A DNA stretch of 64,000 nt from Nepenthes gracilis (GCA_033239525.1 BSYO01000038.1:6017041-6081040); one strand, 5' to 3'; positions 44,771 to 56,591 are shown, counted from the first letter of the stretch. Notes: a model not told the origin generated them from the sequence alone. A program made the numbers and translations.

Positions 44771-44999
44771 GTATGTGGCTATGTTACAAATCAAGCAGAT
44801 AAAAATGTTGAATTATCTGAAACAATGTGATATCCAACGTTATGCTAAAGGTGATAGAATGCTCCTATCATATCTTCAGATCCAACCGAAAGTAGTAAGC
44901 GAAGTTAAAGAGCAGCAAGTAAATGATCCGTTTCTTGTGGATCTTGTAAGTGATCTGAATAAGGAATCTCGAGCTGATTTTAATATCCGAACTGATGGA

Positions 45000-46190
45000 G
45001 TGTTGAGGTTTAAAAATCAATTATGTGTACCAGATGATAGAGAATTGAAGAAGAAGATTTTGAAGGAGGCTCACCGGTCCCGGTATACGATTCACCCTGG
45101 GACGAATAAAATGTATTAGAATCTGAAGAAAACTTTCTGGTGGATGAACATGAACAGAGATATTATGACTTATGTGGAGAAATACCTGGTATGTCAGCAA
45201 CTGAAAGCTGAGAAGAGGAAGCATTCTGGATTGTTATAGCTTATGCCGATTCCAAGCTGGAAATAGGAAGATATTACTATGGATTTTGTATCGGGTTTAC
45301 CAAGGACTCATAGGAATCATGACGTCGTTTGGATTATAGTTGATCAGCTGACAAAATCAGCCCACTTCTTGGCGATCAAGATGACCTATTTGCGTGATAG
45401 ACTGGCTCAGTTATATGTGAACGAGATCGTGAGGCTTTATGGAGTTCTTGCCTCCGTTGTATCTGATAGAGATCCCGTTTTGTCTCGAGATTTTGGGAAA
45501 GTTTGCATAGGAAACTGGGGACAGAGTTAAAATTTAATACTATGTATCATCCCCAAATTGATGGCCAATCGAAGCGTACCATTTAGATTCTTGGGGATAT
45601 ATTGAAGGCCTCTGTTTTAGAGATGAAAGAAACTTGGGACACTTATCTAACGCTGGCTAAATTTGTTTCCAATAACAGTTATCAGGCTAGTATCAGCATG
45701 ACACCTTTTGAAACTTTATATGGGAGAAAATGTAGGTCACTGATTCACTGGGAGGAGACTAGAGATAAAAGAATTTTGGACCCTGAGATTGTGAAGGAAA
45801 CAATAGAGAAAATTAAACTGATCCATGATAATTTGAAGGTTGTTCAAAGAACAGACAAAAAAGTTATGCAGATAGGAGGAGGACAGAATTGAGCTTTGAA
45901 GTAGAAGACTTTATTTTTCTGAAAGTCTCACCGTTTAAGGGAATATTCCGGTTTGGAGTGAAGGAAAAACTGAAGCTACGGTTCATTGGTCCTTTAGAGA
46001 TTCTAAAAATGATCAGGGAGGTAGCCTACAAGTTGGCGTTACCACCTAGTTTGACGGGCGTACACAATGTATTTTATGTATTGATACTTCGGAAGTGCGT
46101 CCACGATCCTGCACACGTGATTGACTATGGACCCTTGACTATCGATAAGGATTCATCATATATCGAGGAACCGTTCAGATTCTGGATCGA
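45000..46190 (+). pseudogene. Integrase of the large chromovirus
   Basis: The zinc-binding part is around 45070-45235 ([10 protein letters not shown], then LVCQQLKAEK; one finger cysteine appears to be lost). The catalytic core begins ITMDFVSGLPRTH (first D) and includes VVSDRDPVLSRDF (second D). At 45565-45575 the conserved GQSERTIQ reads GQSKRTI-stop, so the third catalytic residue E is K. A GPY/F-like RFIGPLEILKMIREVAYKLA stretch follows. Stops at 45117, 45237, 45264 and 45584, plus a frameshift near 45510. Confidence 0.85.
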
Positions 46191-46194
46191 AAGG

Positions 46195-46337
46195 ATCAAA
46201 GATTACGTACAAAAACCATTCCCCTGGTGAAGGTACTTTGGAGAAATTATTCACAGAAGGAGGCCACTTGGGAGCGCGAAGAAGAGATCCGAAGTAAATA
46301 CCCCACTTGTTTTCTTGAGGTACGTAACTTTGTTTAA
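46195..46337 (+). pseudogene. Chromodomain-like C-terminus of the large chromovirus integrase
   Basis: In one frame: KTIPLVKVLWRNYSQKEATW, then EREEEIRSKYPTCFLEVRNFV and a stop. This matches the tail of Tekay-type chromoviruses, where a chromodomain is thought to steer integration into heterochromatin. Joined to the preceding segment by a frameshift near 46200. Confidence 0.75.
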
Positions 46338-46358
46338 TTTTGAGGGCAAAATTTCTTT

Positions 46359-46371
46359 AAGTGGGGGAGAG
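46359..46371 (+). other. Polypurine tract of the large chromovirus
   Basis: AAGTGGGGGAGAG immediately before the 3' LTR; primes plus-strand DNA in this class. Confidence 0.8.
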
Positions 46372-48694
46372 TGTGAGGTCCCGAACCCAAAATTATGATA
46401 ATTTATCAGTGATTAAAATAATGATAATCTATAAGAAGCCAAACATGCATTGAAAAATAAGGGTTGGAAGTAAAAAGTTGAAAAATACCCAAGTTTCAGG
46501 TCTGTGCCTACAGCGTGCCCAAGGTGCAGCAGCGAGCACAAAATCTCGAACCTAGCCCACACGCCGTGCGCCCTGGCGCGCTCGAGCAGGAACCTGGCCC
46601 GCACGCCGTGCGCCCTGGCGCGCTCGAGCGGGCACTGGCAGAAATGCAGCGCACTCGAGCGGGGTCGCGACTTTTGCCCCGCGTTCTAATTTCATTTTTA
46701 TTATAAAGGGAAGGGGAAAAGAGAGAAGGGAGAGCAGCAGCAGCACGAAGGAAAAGGAGGGAGAGGAGAAGAGGAAAAAGGAAAAATCACTTGTTCCGAT
46801 CCATTCTAGGTAAAAATAATGGTAGATCAGGCTCAAGCAAGTGTACTTCGGACGTTGTTTTCCGCTTTTACCACTTTCTCTTGTTTCAAAATTGATGAAA
46901 ATGTTCTAAAATTATATTGTTGCATGTTTAAAGCAAACGAAGCATGTTTCCCTCGATTGTTCGGTTAGATTTCGTGTTTACTCATGTGTATTACGAAATT
47001 TGGCTTCGATTTCATGAACTAGCATGTAATTAGTATTCGATTTAGTTCCGGAAGCATGTGGTGAAACTCTAACTCGAAAATATTATGAATTTTTGGTTAA
47101 ATTGCATGATTTAGTATATGTATTTGAATTTATGGCGTTGATTTCATGAATAAACACATGTTTGGTATTCGATTTGAGTTTGGAAGTTTTGGCATAACCC
47201 TAGGTACGAAAATGAAGAGGTTTTAATAATTTTTAACCGTAACTTCTATTATATAAAAGTTAATTGGCACCGAAATGAAGCTCCTGGTATAATTTATTTT
47301 TAAAAATTTTACACGGACTTATACCGATAAATTACCGTATACTTCTGAAGTAAAATCGAAGGGTTTTTAGACCATTACTATTTATTTTGAACCAATTCTA
47401 AAGGGTTTCTAACTGTCTCTATATATTCTGAAATAAATCTAAAAGGTTATGAACTATTTCTGAATATTTTGAAGTTAACTAAAGAGTAATTGTGAAACTC
47501 TGAAACGAATGAGGGTTTTCAGTTAAGAAGTTATTTCTGATACTGTTATTTAGGACCCAAGACTTATTATAGTCAGGTTAGATTTTTCGGCATACCTTAG
47601 AACGTTACGGTGGTAATTGAGGATAACTCCGTCCATGGAGTTATACATGGTCCGCCCTTTCCTCGGGACGTTACAGTTAGGAGGAAAGATTCTGAACCTG
47701 GCTTACCTTTAGGAGGCACACCTGTACTGATCCCATGGGAAGGGATCTCCTGTTTCTCTTTCTGGCCTTAAATTGTGTGGAGTGAACACAATCTATCCTC
47801 GATTATTCTCCCGCTCAGCTAGTATGGTCTACTTTAAGGTCCGTTACTGTTCTTTACTGTTCTGTATCACTGTTCTGTTCTTTACTATTCTGTACCGATT
47901 ATTGTTCTATACTGATATAAAAGAGAAAGTTTCTGATTCTGCTTTCTAAATTATACTGATTTCTAATTTTTGAGTTTAATTATTGTCTAATTATACTTTC
48001 TCTGTTTTCTATGTCCTGTTCTATATAAACTGTTCCGCATAACGGATTTACTGCATATTTGCATGTACCTTGTTGGGTCTCGGCTTACTGTTTTACTATT
48101 TTTCCCCTCCAGATGAGACTATAGAATTGGTACCTGACGAGAAAGAGTGACTTAAAGCTTATTCTGAAGACTTTTGAGGATTTGAAGCATTTTGGAGTCG
48201 TCAAAGAGGATTAGTTGGATGTAAAGACTTGATTTTAACATGTGGTTTTGTATATGTATTTTATACCAATGGATATATATGTATATGGGTTCGGTATAGA
48301 ATTGTATGTAATCCATGTGATGAACAGGAAACTATGCTTCTACAGGTTAATAGTTCTGCCTCCACTTTATACTTCTGGATGTTCTGTATAAGTCCTAGAT
48401 GGCATCTCACTCATGAACTGTTAATATAATAGATGGTTCGTTGGGTTAATACCATAGATGGCATCTGTGATCCTGTGTATGTGTGTTGTAGAAAAAATTA
48501 TGGTATAAATAAATAGTTGTGTGCTTGTACTGGTTAGTTATACAAGTTTTGTACAGGTTATATTTTTGGGTTTTCATTCAATTATAAAGAAAACTCTGTC
48601 GAAATTTCTGCAGAAGTTATACTTTGTATTTTGGTCCTAAATCCTATTTCTGTCTTGATAGAAATTTCTGAGAAAAAAAAAAACTGTTCCATCA
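46372..48694 (+). repeat. 3' LTR of the large chromovirus
   Basis: 2,323 bp, from TGTGAGGTCCCGAACC to GTTCCATCA. TATA TTATAAAG at 46701-46708, a purine-rich leader, donor-like CTCAA|GCAAGTG at 46837, and acceptor-like CCCCTCCAG|ATGAG ending 48112. Diverged from the 5' LTR by roughly one base in ten where I compared them. Confidence 0.9.
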
Positions 48695-49247
48695 CATCCC
48701 CTTTGTCTGAAATATATTGTATCATACAAAGCTACAGGCATTTTATTTGTATGCGCCCAAATAACCTAAGGCCTCGATAATTAACTCTTCGTTATCCGGT
48801 CAAGAAACGACGATGATGAAGACATGTAGGTATACTATTACTTAGTGGACATTGTAATTTTTCATGAATTTTTCATTTATCACTCAATGACAGAACTTTA
48901 ATTATCTTTTTCTTTGATGATCGACGAATCAAATAATATTTTTGCTTCAATTTTTGCCTCTTCTTGTCTCTCATAATCAAACATTAATGGTTCATTTTCT
49001 ATTATTGAAACCATCAGTTTGAATATTGATAGCACAAAACGTTAGGGTACCCAGCAGAAATTCTCTATTTCTTGGGTGTTGGGGACGGGGGGAGAGGTAA
49101 TTCAATCAATTGACAACATTGTAGAGATCTATGTGTTATTTTTTCATTATTTTTGCATGAATCTTTTATACATATCTTCTTGAAGACATGCCCACAAAAT
49201 AATAAGACTCAATTTTTAAGTTCAATGTCAAAGGAAGCTAGCTAAGT
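48695..49247. other. Non-repetitive flank right of the large chromovirus
   Basis: AT-rich sequence with no recognised gene or transposon motif. Confidence 0.5.
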
Positions 49248-49481
49248 TTGACATTGAAGAATATGTGGGATCAGTGCCGTGAAGGCGTAATCACTAAACT
49301 AGAGACCCATCGTGCCTGGATAACAAGGGTATCACTATCACCTGATGGCCTTCATGTCAGTAATGCTGTGGACGGCTCTGTATGTACATATAAGCAACGG
49401 CGAATGATGTACAACTGCATCATGGAACAGAGGAAGAATAGTTACCTCGTCTTACAATACGTTTGGCTAAATACTGCCTAG
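49248..49481 (+). pseudogene. WD40-repeat-like gene fragment
   Basis: An open stretch includes MWDQCREGVITKLETHRAWI then RVSLSPDGLHVSNAVDGSV. It has the end of one blade (MWD), then H...V.LSPDG....DGSV of the next, the standard WD40 layout. Only about 50 residues fit; the rest (from YKQRRMM) does not. No flanking exon was found on the plus strand. It does not match the WDR53-like exons on the minus strand and could be a captured or decaying gene piece, or one exon of a gene I cannot complete. Confidence 0.45.
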
Positions 49482-50746
49482 ATTGCATGAGTAGCTGAAT
49501 TGCTGGGCAAATCTCCTTTGGCAGTGAGCTTATTTAAATGTATATTCTTCTGAGTAGAGTGGTCAGTGGAGTGGCCAACTGCCAAAGGAGACTTCACCCA
49601 GTAATGCATCCATGCATCTCACTTAACGACTTCAATGAAAGCACACGAGGCTATGGCCATTTTTATAGAGGATTCATGCAAACCGGTATATTCCAAGCAG
49701 ATAAACGGTTGTGCCTGTCTATGGGCAGGCTCAAGCCTCTTATGTCCATGGATGGAAAATGAGAAAAAGTGCATTAACTGCACTTTCCATGCAAAGAGGA
49801 TATTCTAGGGCACATCCTCTGTTCTTTATCAGCTGTACGGAAAAAAATTGCAGCCACACAGAAGGCTTTGGCTCTTGCATGTACACATTCAAATGTGACC
49901 CCCAAAACAGGTCAAAGTAACTTCATAGGGCACTTGATCATGAGTTCAGACTCCATTAACTCCTATGCTGTAGATAGTGCTCTGGCACATGATTGAGGTT
50001 GGTTTGTGCGACGTTCACAATGAACATTATTGTGAGACCTTCATCTGATAATGCAAGCTTTGAGATGAGTTAATTCCTTTACAACGAGTATATCATTGCC
50101 CCAGACACTGTGAATCTGAAGTTTTCACTGCCTGTAATCCATCAATAGATTTGCAAATTCAAAGTATGTGATGCTTACTTAATTTGACTGCTTCCAATTG
50201 TGAAAGAAATTTAACAAATATTAAGCATAGCACAGTTGGAAATGACGTGCAATTTTTCTCATCTTATGGCGGTATGACGTATAATTCTCATGTATCTTAG
50301 CTTTTTTGACGAGGTAAATTAATGCCCCTCTCTCATTCTACGATGCCCCTGCTATGTCCATAGTTCGTTTCCCTTTCATTTCTAGTTTCTTAGGATGTTT
50401 GATGCTCCATGTCCATCAGCGTGCAGAGAAACATGATATAGTTCTGAGCATTTTCTATCTACATGCACTTGACACGAACAAACAAGGTCTTTATTCATGT
50501 TACTCGAAAAGATTCATTAGATGAGCACTGCAAATAATGTATGATTAGTAGAATAGAGACCTAAGCCACACCTGGACTATTTGATCCATCAAAATGGCAA
50601 ATATAGTTTACCCACAGAATTAAAAATACTACAGGAAAAACCAAAAAGCATTTGAAATACGAGGCTTAACAAGACATCTTAACTATATGGTGTTCTTTTT
50701 TTGAGGGCCAAACGGTTGAGTAGAAAGAATAATTATCAAGTTACAG
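49482..50746. other. Unassigned sequence, possibly old host DNA
   Basis: Somewhat less AT-rich than the surroundings, with no transposon signatures and no long ORF. Might include untranslated sequence of the fragment at 49248-49481. Confidence 0.35.
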
Positions 50747-51132
50747 GGTTATTTATCTTTGGCACTTTAAAATTACAGAATATGTCAAATTTGGTAGAAT
50801 TATCATTTTTGGAAATAACTAATAATGGGAAAATGTTGAATGTAAGTGATTTTGAGATTAATTTTTTGACTTGTTTGATCATATTGAGATTAATAAGATT
50901 TTCACCCCTATCCTAGATATTCAGCATCAACTCAGAGGGGGAGAACTGGGACCATGAAACCTTTGGATGAGAAAGGTAGACTCCGTAGTAATTTCCCAAG
51001 CATATGCTCCATGCCTATGCCTTTCCCTGGCATATCCAAAACAAAGGTGCGAGTCATATGCTACACATACATATAGGTGGGGGATGACAAATTTATTCTT
51101 ACCTTCTCTTTTTTTTTTTCTTTTTTACAAAA
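50747..51132 (+). repeat. Direct repeat copy 1 (~390 bp)
   Basis: Matches 52909-53300 closely, including CATGCCTATGCCTTTCCCTG and AACAAAGGTGCGAGTCATATG. Both copies encode a related short peptide (MRKxDSxVISxAYAxCLCLS). Not recognised as a known LTR. Confidence 0.7.
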
Positions 51133-51141
51133 TTGTAATTA

Positions 51142-51163
51142 ATATCCAAAACAAAGGTGCGAG
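51142..51163 (+). repeat. 22-bp filler copy of 51032-51053
   Basis: ATATCCAAAACAAAGGTGCG plus two bases recurs exactly 110 bp downstream, next to the left end of the minus-strand LTR fragment. Confidence 0.7.
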
Positions 51164-51839
51164 ATTAATATTCATTTTTTTAAAATGGGAATGAATCACA
51201 TGCATGTAAGGTAATATGACTTTAACTATAAATAATATATACAAAAATATTTAAAATAAATAATCAAGGAAATCAAAAAGATTAACAACAACAAAAAGAT
51301 ATCTCAAATACACTTGCTTTTACTTGAATTCTAACAAGATATATTTGATTTCACCTTTAAAACCTTCTCTTCCTTTGTTCTATCTCTTTCTCTCTCCTTT
51401 TCTTTTCTATTTTCCCCTCATATTTTAAGAATCTAATGATAATAATCCAAAATCGGTCAAGAGTTTTATTTATAGAAAATTAGTGCATATGCACTAATTA
51501 GGCATGAATCAGGCGTTAATACACAATTCATATTGCGCATAAACATCCATTAGGCATCAACTTTTTGTCCCAAACATGCACGTACGTCAATTAGGCATGA
51601 ATCAGATACGACCAATCTATATAAAACAGGCACAAGCATTCCAGAAGCATTTTTTATGCACATCCTTACGATTTGAAACACACATGAGTATGATTCAGGC
51701 ACTAATCAGACATAATTCGATCTAATATATTCCAATTAAAAATATAATTTCGACCTAATATCTTAATTGGTCTCAAAAATTTATCAACTTTATTTAATTA
51801 TTGAATATTAAAGAAATATTTTAGGATCTATACCTTATA
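51164..51839 (-). repeat. Minus-strand LTR fragment (U3 and leader only)
   Basis: Starts TATAAGGTATAGATCC on the minus strand at 51839. U3 has GCCTGATTCATGCCTAATTA-type repeats (51485-51720), TATA TTCTATAAATAAA near 51470, a purine leader, and donor-like AAAAGCAAGTGTA near 51313. Truncated before any acceptor block. Same family as 53301-54250 in opposite orientation. Confidence 0.55.
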
Positions 51840-52384
51840 CTTTTTAGTAAAAGACATTTTATGTGGTCATTATCTATCGATCAATATTGACATATCTTTT
51901 TGATGATCATGAACTCACATATGGGATCCAAAGCTTTGTCATGCAACTAAGAGGTGGGTTCAATAAAAGAAGATACTGACCGGAAAAAGTTAGGACTAGT
52001 GTCCAAAATGGTTTTAAGATAATATGATCCCAACAGTGTGTGTGTGCTCTTGTGAAAATCGACTTAATATAACACTTGACTTGAGCTTGAGCACAGGATC
52101 CCTGCATGAGTGACTTATGAAATATGCTTGGCAGCAAAATTACTTACGCTCTTCGATAATCACTGCACCATTAAACGCTCAAGTGCCATGAAAAAGAAAG
52201 AGTGGCACGAAGAGGAGAATAAAGAAATAATGTTGGGAGCTGACTTTAATTGAAGAGTAGCACAACTTTTTTTTTTTTTTCACGAAAATGTTGATTTTTT
52301 TAATTAGTTTGATGAACACAATTTTTGTTTTACAAAATGCTGGTGGGGTGGTGATGGTGCTGAAGGCAAAAGAGTAGGATATTA

Positions 52385-52396
52385 TCTCTGATACCA
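52385..52396 (-). other. Primer-binding site of the minus-strand element at 52403
   Basis: TGGTATCAGAGA on the minus strand, 6 bp beyond the LTR end. Confidence 0.65.
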
Positions 52397-52402
52397 ATTT
52401 AA

Positions 52403-52838
52403 TGTAGAGGGGAGGGTGAAAATAGAGAGAAGAAGAATAGAGGGGTAGAGACAAAAAATAAGACTAGAGGGATAGAGACAAGAAATGGATCAAATCAAAG
52501 GAGAGAGAGGAAGGAAAGTCACAATTGCTCAATTGTAATCAATTTCTCAAATATTCATTTATCAACCAATCATCAATCATCAATATCACCTCAAACAATA
52601 AAATTAAGATCCTTAAATAGAGAACTCTAGTCCTACGATAATTTAAAAACAAATATAAGTTTTTAACTAAATATGACAAAACTTTCTAAAATAAAATAAA
52701 ATCAAATCAAATAAAGGCAAATCAAATAAAATTACAATATAATAAAATCAAATAAAATCGTAATCTTTCAAATAAATGAAATCAAACGGAATCAAAGTAA
52801 ATCTTTTCTAATTTGGTATAATTTAGATGTCCGTATCA
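52403..52838 (-). repeat. LTR of the minus-strand chromovirus family (third copy)
   Basis: Starts TGATACGGACATC on the minus strand at 52838 and ends CCCTCTACA. Matches 13530-13983 and 18066-18484. A primer-binding site follows, so it is a 5' LTR; the internal region is cut off within about 250 bp. Confidence 0.65.
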
Positions 52839-52908
52839 ATTTACATGTAGAGAATTTGGTGTAGAGAATGAAGACAAAGCCTAAAGGGGAGATGCCTGTT
52901 TAGGATCT
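52839..52908 (+). repeat. Fragment of the small-element internal domain
   Basis: AAGACAAAGCCTAAAGGGGA followed by GATGCCTGTT is shared with 27720-27760, inside the element at 26867-28825. Confidence 0.7.
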
Positions 52909-53300
52909 GGTTATGTATCTTTGACACTTTAAAATTACAGAACTAACGAATAGTATGTGAAATTTAGTAGAATTATTATTTTTGAAAATAACTAATTATG
53001 GAAGAATGTTGAGTGTAAGTAATTTTGAGATTAAATTTTTGACTTGTTTGGACATAATGTGATTAATAAGAATTTTACCCCTCTCCTAGATATTCAGCAT
53101 AAATTCAGAGGAGGAGAATTGAGACCATGAAACCTTGGATGAGAAAGGGAGACTCTGCAGTAATTTCCCCAGCATATGCTTCATGCCTATGCCTTTCCCT
53201 GGCATATCCAAAACAAAGGTGCGAGTCATATGCTATATATACATATTGGGGAAAAAATGACAAATTTATTCTTAACTTCTCTCTCTCTCTCTTTTACAAA
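52909..53300 (+). repeat. Direct repeat copy 2 (~390 bp)
   Basis: Partner of 50747-51132. It follows directly on the small-element fragment and ends where the next LTR starts. Confidence 0.7.
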
Positions 53301-54250
53301 TGTATTATAATATATGGATCTCAAAATATTCTTTAATGAAAATTAATTAAATTAAACTGATAAAATTTTAAAATTATTTGAGGTTTTGAATCAAATTAAT
53401 TTTCAAGCCGATATATAATAGGCCTAGTGGCACCTGACCAACTTCTAAGCCACATGTATGCATACTTTTGATAGTGAAGTCATCTTTAAGAGACGATCTA
53501 GGATGCATGTGCTTTTCTTAGGCAAATTAGTTGCGCCCGATTGATATATGTGCATATTTTGTATAGAATATTGGTATCTGATGCGCATATTAGGGACGCT
53601 CATTCGCATTACGAATTTTACTTTGACTCCTAATTTGTGCTTAATCATCACACATGCGCCAGTTTTTCATAAATAGATTCCTTGTCCGATTTTTTGTCAT
53701 TTCCAAACGATTCTTAGAGAAAGAGAGAAAAAGAGAAGAAAAAAAAAAGAGAGAGAAGGAGAAAGAGAAAATAGGAGAAGAGAAATCTAAGCAAAAATCA
53801 AATATCTTTTTCTAGATTTAAATAAAAAGTAAGTACACTGAAACTCTTTCCTTTATTGTTGATTTTTTCTAATCTTTTAAAATGTTTCTTCTTTTAAATA
53901 TTCATAATGTGCTATTTTCATAACGAAATTGTTATTACTTTACATACATATAATTCTACTCACATTCTATCAAGACTTTGTGAAATACATATCATAAATT
54001 CATATATATTATATTTAAGTGTTATATTTTTCATAATATTGTTCTTACATATCTTTCATTTTTAATTATATACTTCTGCATTTCCTAAATTACTATATAA
54101 CTGTCATACATGTTTTATATTTTAAATGAATTGATTAAATTACATTAATCATGCTCATTTTCTACAAGTTCTGTAATGAATAATTTATACATATTTATAA
54201 ATTATAAATATAACTCTTGCATATTTTTAAAATGTATGTTAAAGTTTCTA
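53301..54250 (+). repeat. Plus-strand LTR fragment
   Basis: Starts TGTATTATAATATATGGATC and contains TATA CATAAATAGA (53670 region), a GAGAGAAAAAG leader (53717-53790) and donor-like AAAGTAAGTACAC at about 53829. It breaks off near 54250 without the acceptor block. Confidence 0.55.
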
Positions 54251-56286
54251 CGTGATTCTGGCTTTATTGAATGTAATATGTGATTTCCTGGAATGGAATG
54301 AGCTCATTTCCCAGAATGGAATGGACACCACTGCCATACCGTCCATTCCGGGAATGGCCTTGGCCTGTTGCCAGGAATGCTTTACCAGTATGGTAAATCA
54401 AATGACTGATTTGATTTACCGGTATACTTTTTATCGGGTTGCTTTGAAATGGATAGTATGGATTTGGCTGTTCTGACCAATATGAAGTTGATGGATTGGC
54501 AGGTATGAAAAAAAAAAAGAAGCATTCCTGTTAGATTGCTTTTGATGACTCTTTGGACGGTTTACTTCCTTTTGCCGGAATGGATATGGACGGTTGGCAG
54601 CTAGGAACAGAATGAGGCATTTTGCCGGATTGGTGTATTGTGCCAGTATACTTACCAAAACAAAAAGTGTATTGTGTCGGTATGCGTATGACCGGTATGT
54701 TTTTTATCGGTTTGCTTTGGCAATTTGGTTAGTTTGAGGTTTTGACCGGTATGGATCTACCGGTATGTTTTTTTTTACATGTATGATATGGATGGGTGCC
54801 CAATACGGACGGAATGGATTTTCCAGTTGGATGGAAATTTGTTTGGTATGCAACAAAATACAGCAAAATGTCGAAATGGAAATTTGGTCCGATATGAAAA
54901 GATGCTGGAATGTACTTTGCCCAGTATGGTGCAAATGCCAGATTAGGTGAAATGACCGGCATGGTCACTTTGCCCGGTATGACGTTGGCGAAAAAAAAAA
55001 GTGTGGTTTGTGCTGGTCAACTGATTGACCGACTTTTACGGCTCTTGGCTGATCTACCAGTTGACCGACCAACAACTATTTTTTTTTTCATTTATAGAAG
55101 TGAAGGAATTGAGAGGGTGAGAGTAGCAATCTGGAAGAATTGTTGGGCTATTAGTTTAGACACTGTTTTCTATTGTTCGGCATGTTTGGTTGAATACTGT
55201 TAGCCATTTTGGATGACTATTTATGTTATATTATTTTGGTGTCGTATGATGTACCATGGTACTTGGGGTATACCCTAGTGTCTATATTTTAACTCCAAAT
55301 CGACAAAACACTTAAATATAATTCATAGGTTTGTATAATTTTTTTTATTTTTAATACAATTTACTTACCAAAAAAAAGTTGAATATAATATATTTGAAGA
55401 AAAAACTCTTCATAAGTTATATGATAACCATACTTTTTAGTATGATAAAATCTAAAAATATGTTTGTATTTGAGTAGAGTTTTCAATTTGATTATATATG
55501 AGCTATTATAAAGAATGATGAAATATATTCACATATATTCTAATATATTATTAGTAAATTAAAGATAAATCAAATGTCACATCTATCATTTGTGGGTCAA
55601 AAAAGCAGTGTTTGGCCCAATTTATATGGTTATATGTAGATAATCTACCTATGAGTTTTAAATAGTAGTATATGACATTTAGTTATGTAAAAATAATTAT
55701 AATCTAAATTTTAATATTTATCATTTATTGGTAAGGTTATCACTAATACTTAGTGTCCTATATATTTGCATAATTTGAGCATATTATAGTTATTTGTACA
55801 TTTCATTAGAATTGAATATTAGTTTTAGGATTATGCATGATAAATTTATAAAATGATATTATCGATTTTTTAGGTTTTTATCATATCATTATTCAACATA
55901 TTCTTCGATATATATAAATCTACATAAAAAAAATTATATTTGTATTGTTGAGTAGTTGGCTCACTTTTATTTTATTTCGCTAATCTTTTAAATTAGAGAG
56001 TTTGATACTTACTTATAGGTGATCTAATTAAAGGACAGTTGTTCGGGAATTAGATTTAAGATTTTGGATAATTTTGATACATTATTAGTTAAAAAAGAAC
56101 AATAGTTTTATGTTATCAATTTTGGTTTATTTCGATTTTTATTGTATTCAGTTGATGATAATATATGTTGATGGAGTTTGAGTTAAATTTTAGTTTTCTT
56201 TTCAACAGTTCAGTTAAGTTATTATTTCAATTACGATAACATTAATAGAGATACTTTTCCTTACGTATTATTCAAGATTTTATATT
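54250..56286 (+). repeat. Plus-strand LTR with CCGGTATG-rich U3 (5' LTR of an element interrupted by family B)
   Basis: The left limit is approximate. U3 (54270-54990) is packed with degenerate CCGGTATGG-like units. TATA-like ATTTATAG near 55091, leader GAAGGAATTGAGAGGGTGAG, and the acceptor-like block TAGTTGGCTCACTTTTATTT to TTAGAGAG near 55945-56000. Ends immediately before a primer-binding site. Confidence 0.55.
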
Positions 56287-56288
56287 TG

Positions 56289-56302
56289 TTGGTGTCAAAG
56301 CT
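56289..56302 (+). other. Primer-binding site (interrupted element)
   Basis: TTGGTGTCAAAGCT, a degenerate form of TTGGTATCAGAGCT. Only 28 further bases of internal region precede family B. Confidence 0.6.
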
Positions 56303-56330
56303 ATTTTTTAGTATGATATTTGAGTCCTAT

Positions 56331-56515
56331 TGTGATATTTCGGATCACAATTGGATTATTTTAATATTAATTGTGATTTTTGGGTATTTCGGACGTGGTG
56401 AAAATAAATTAAAATATTATAAAATTTTCAGGAATGATTGGAGATGCGGAGTGGGGCCCGGAGTGCGCCCGTAATGTTGTTCGGAGGCCGAGTTGGAATT
56501 TAAAATAAAAGAAAG

Positions 56516-56549
<34 letters not shown>

Positions 56550-56552
56550 AAA

Positions 56553-56591
<39 letters not shown>

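Larger units (their letters stand above)
30352..48694 (+). mobile_element. Tekay/Del-like Ty3/gypsy chromovirus, decayed, hosting a nested element
   Basis: LTRs of about 2.3 kb: the 5' LTR is 30352-32306 plus 41266-41655, split by family A; the 3' LTR is 46372-48694. The primer-binding site (41660-41671) and polypurine tract (46359-46371) are in place. The internal region (41656-46371) has gag with a CCHC relic, protease, RT, RNase H, integrase and a chromodomain-like C-terminus in gypsy order. The LTR length and the tail IPLVKVLW then EATWEREEEIRSKYP point to the Tekay/Del chromovirus lineage. Many premature stops make it non-functional. No clear target duplication (TTTCT left, CATCC right). 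Its 5' end lies about 750 bp upstream of the WDR53-like start codon. Confidence 0.9.

Noticed and set aside
30347..48699. Target-site duplication of the large chromovirus
   Set aside because: TTTCT on the left and CATCC on the right do not match at any nearby offset; I do not claim one.
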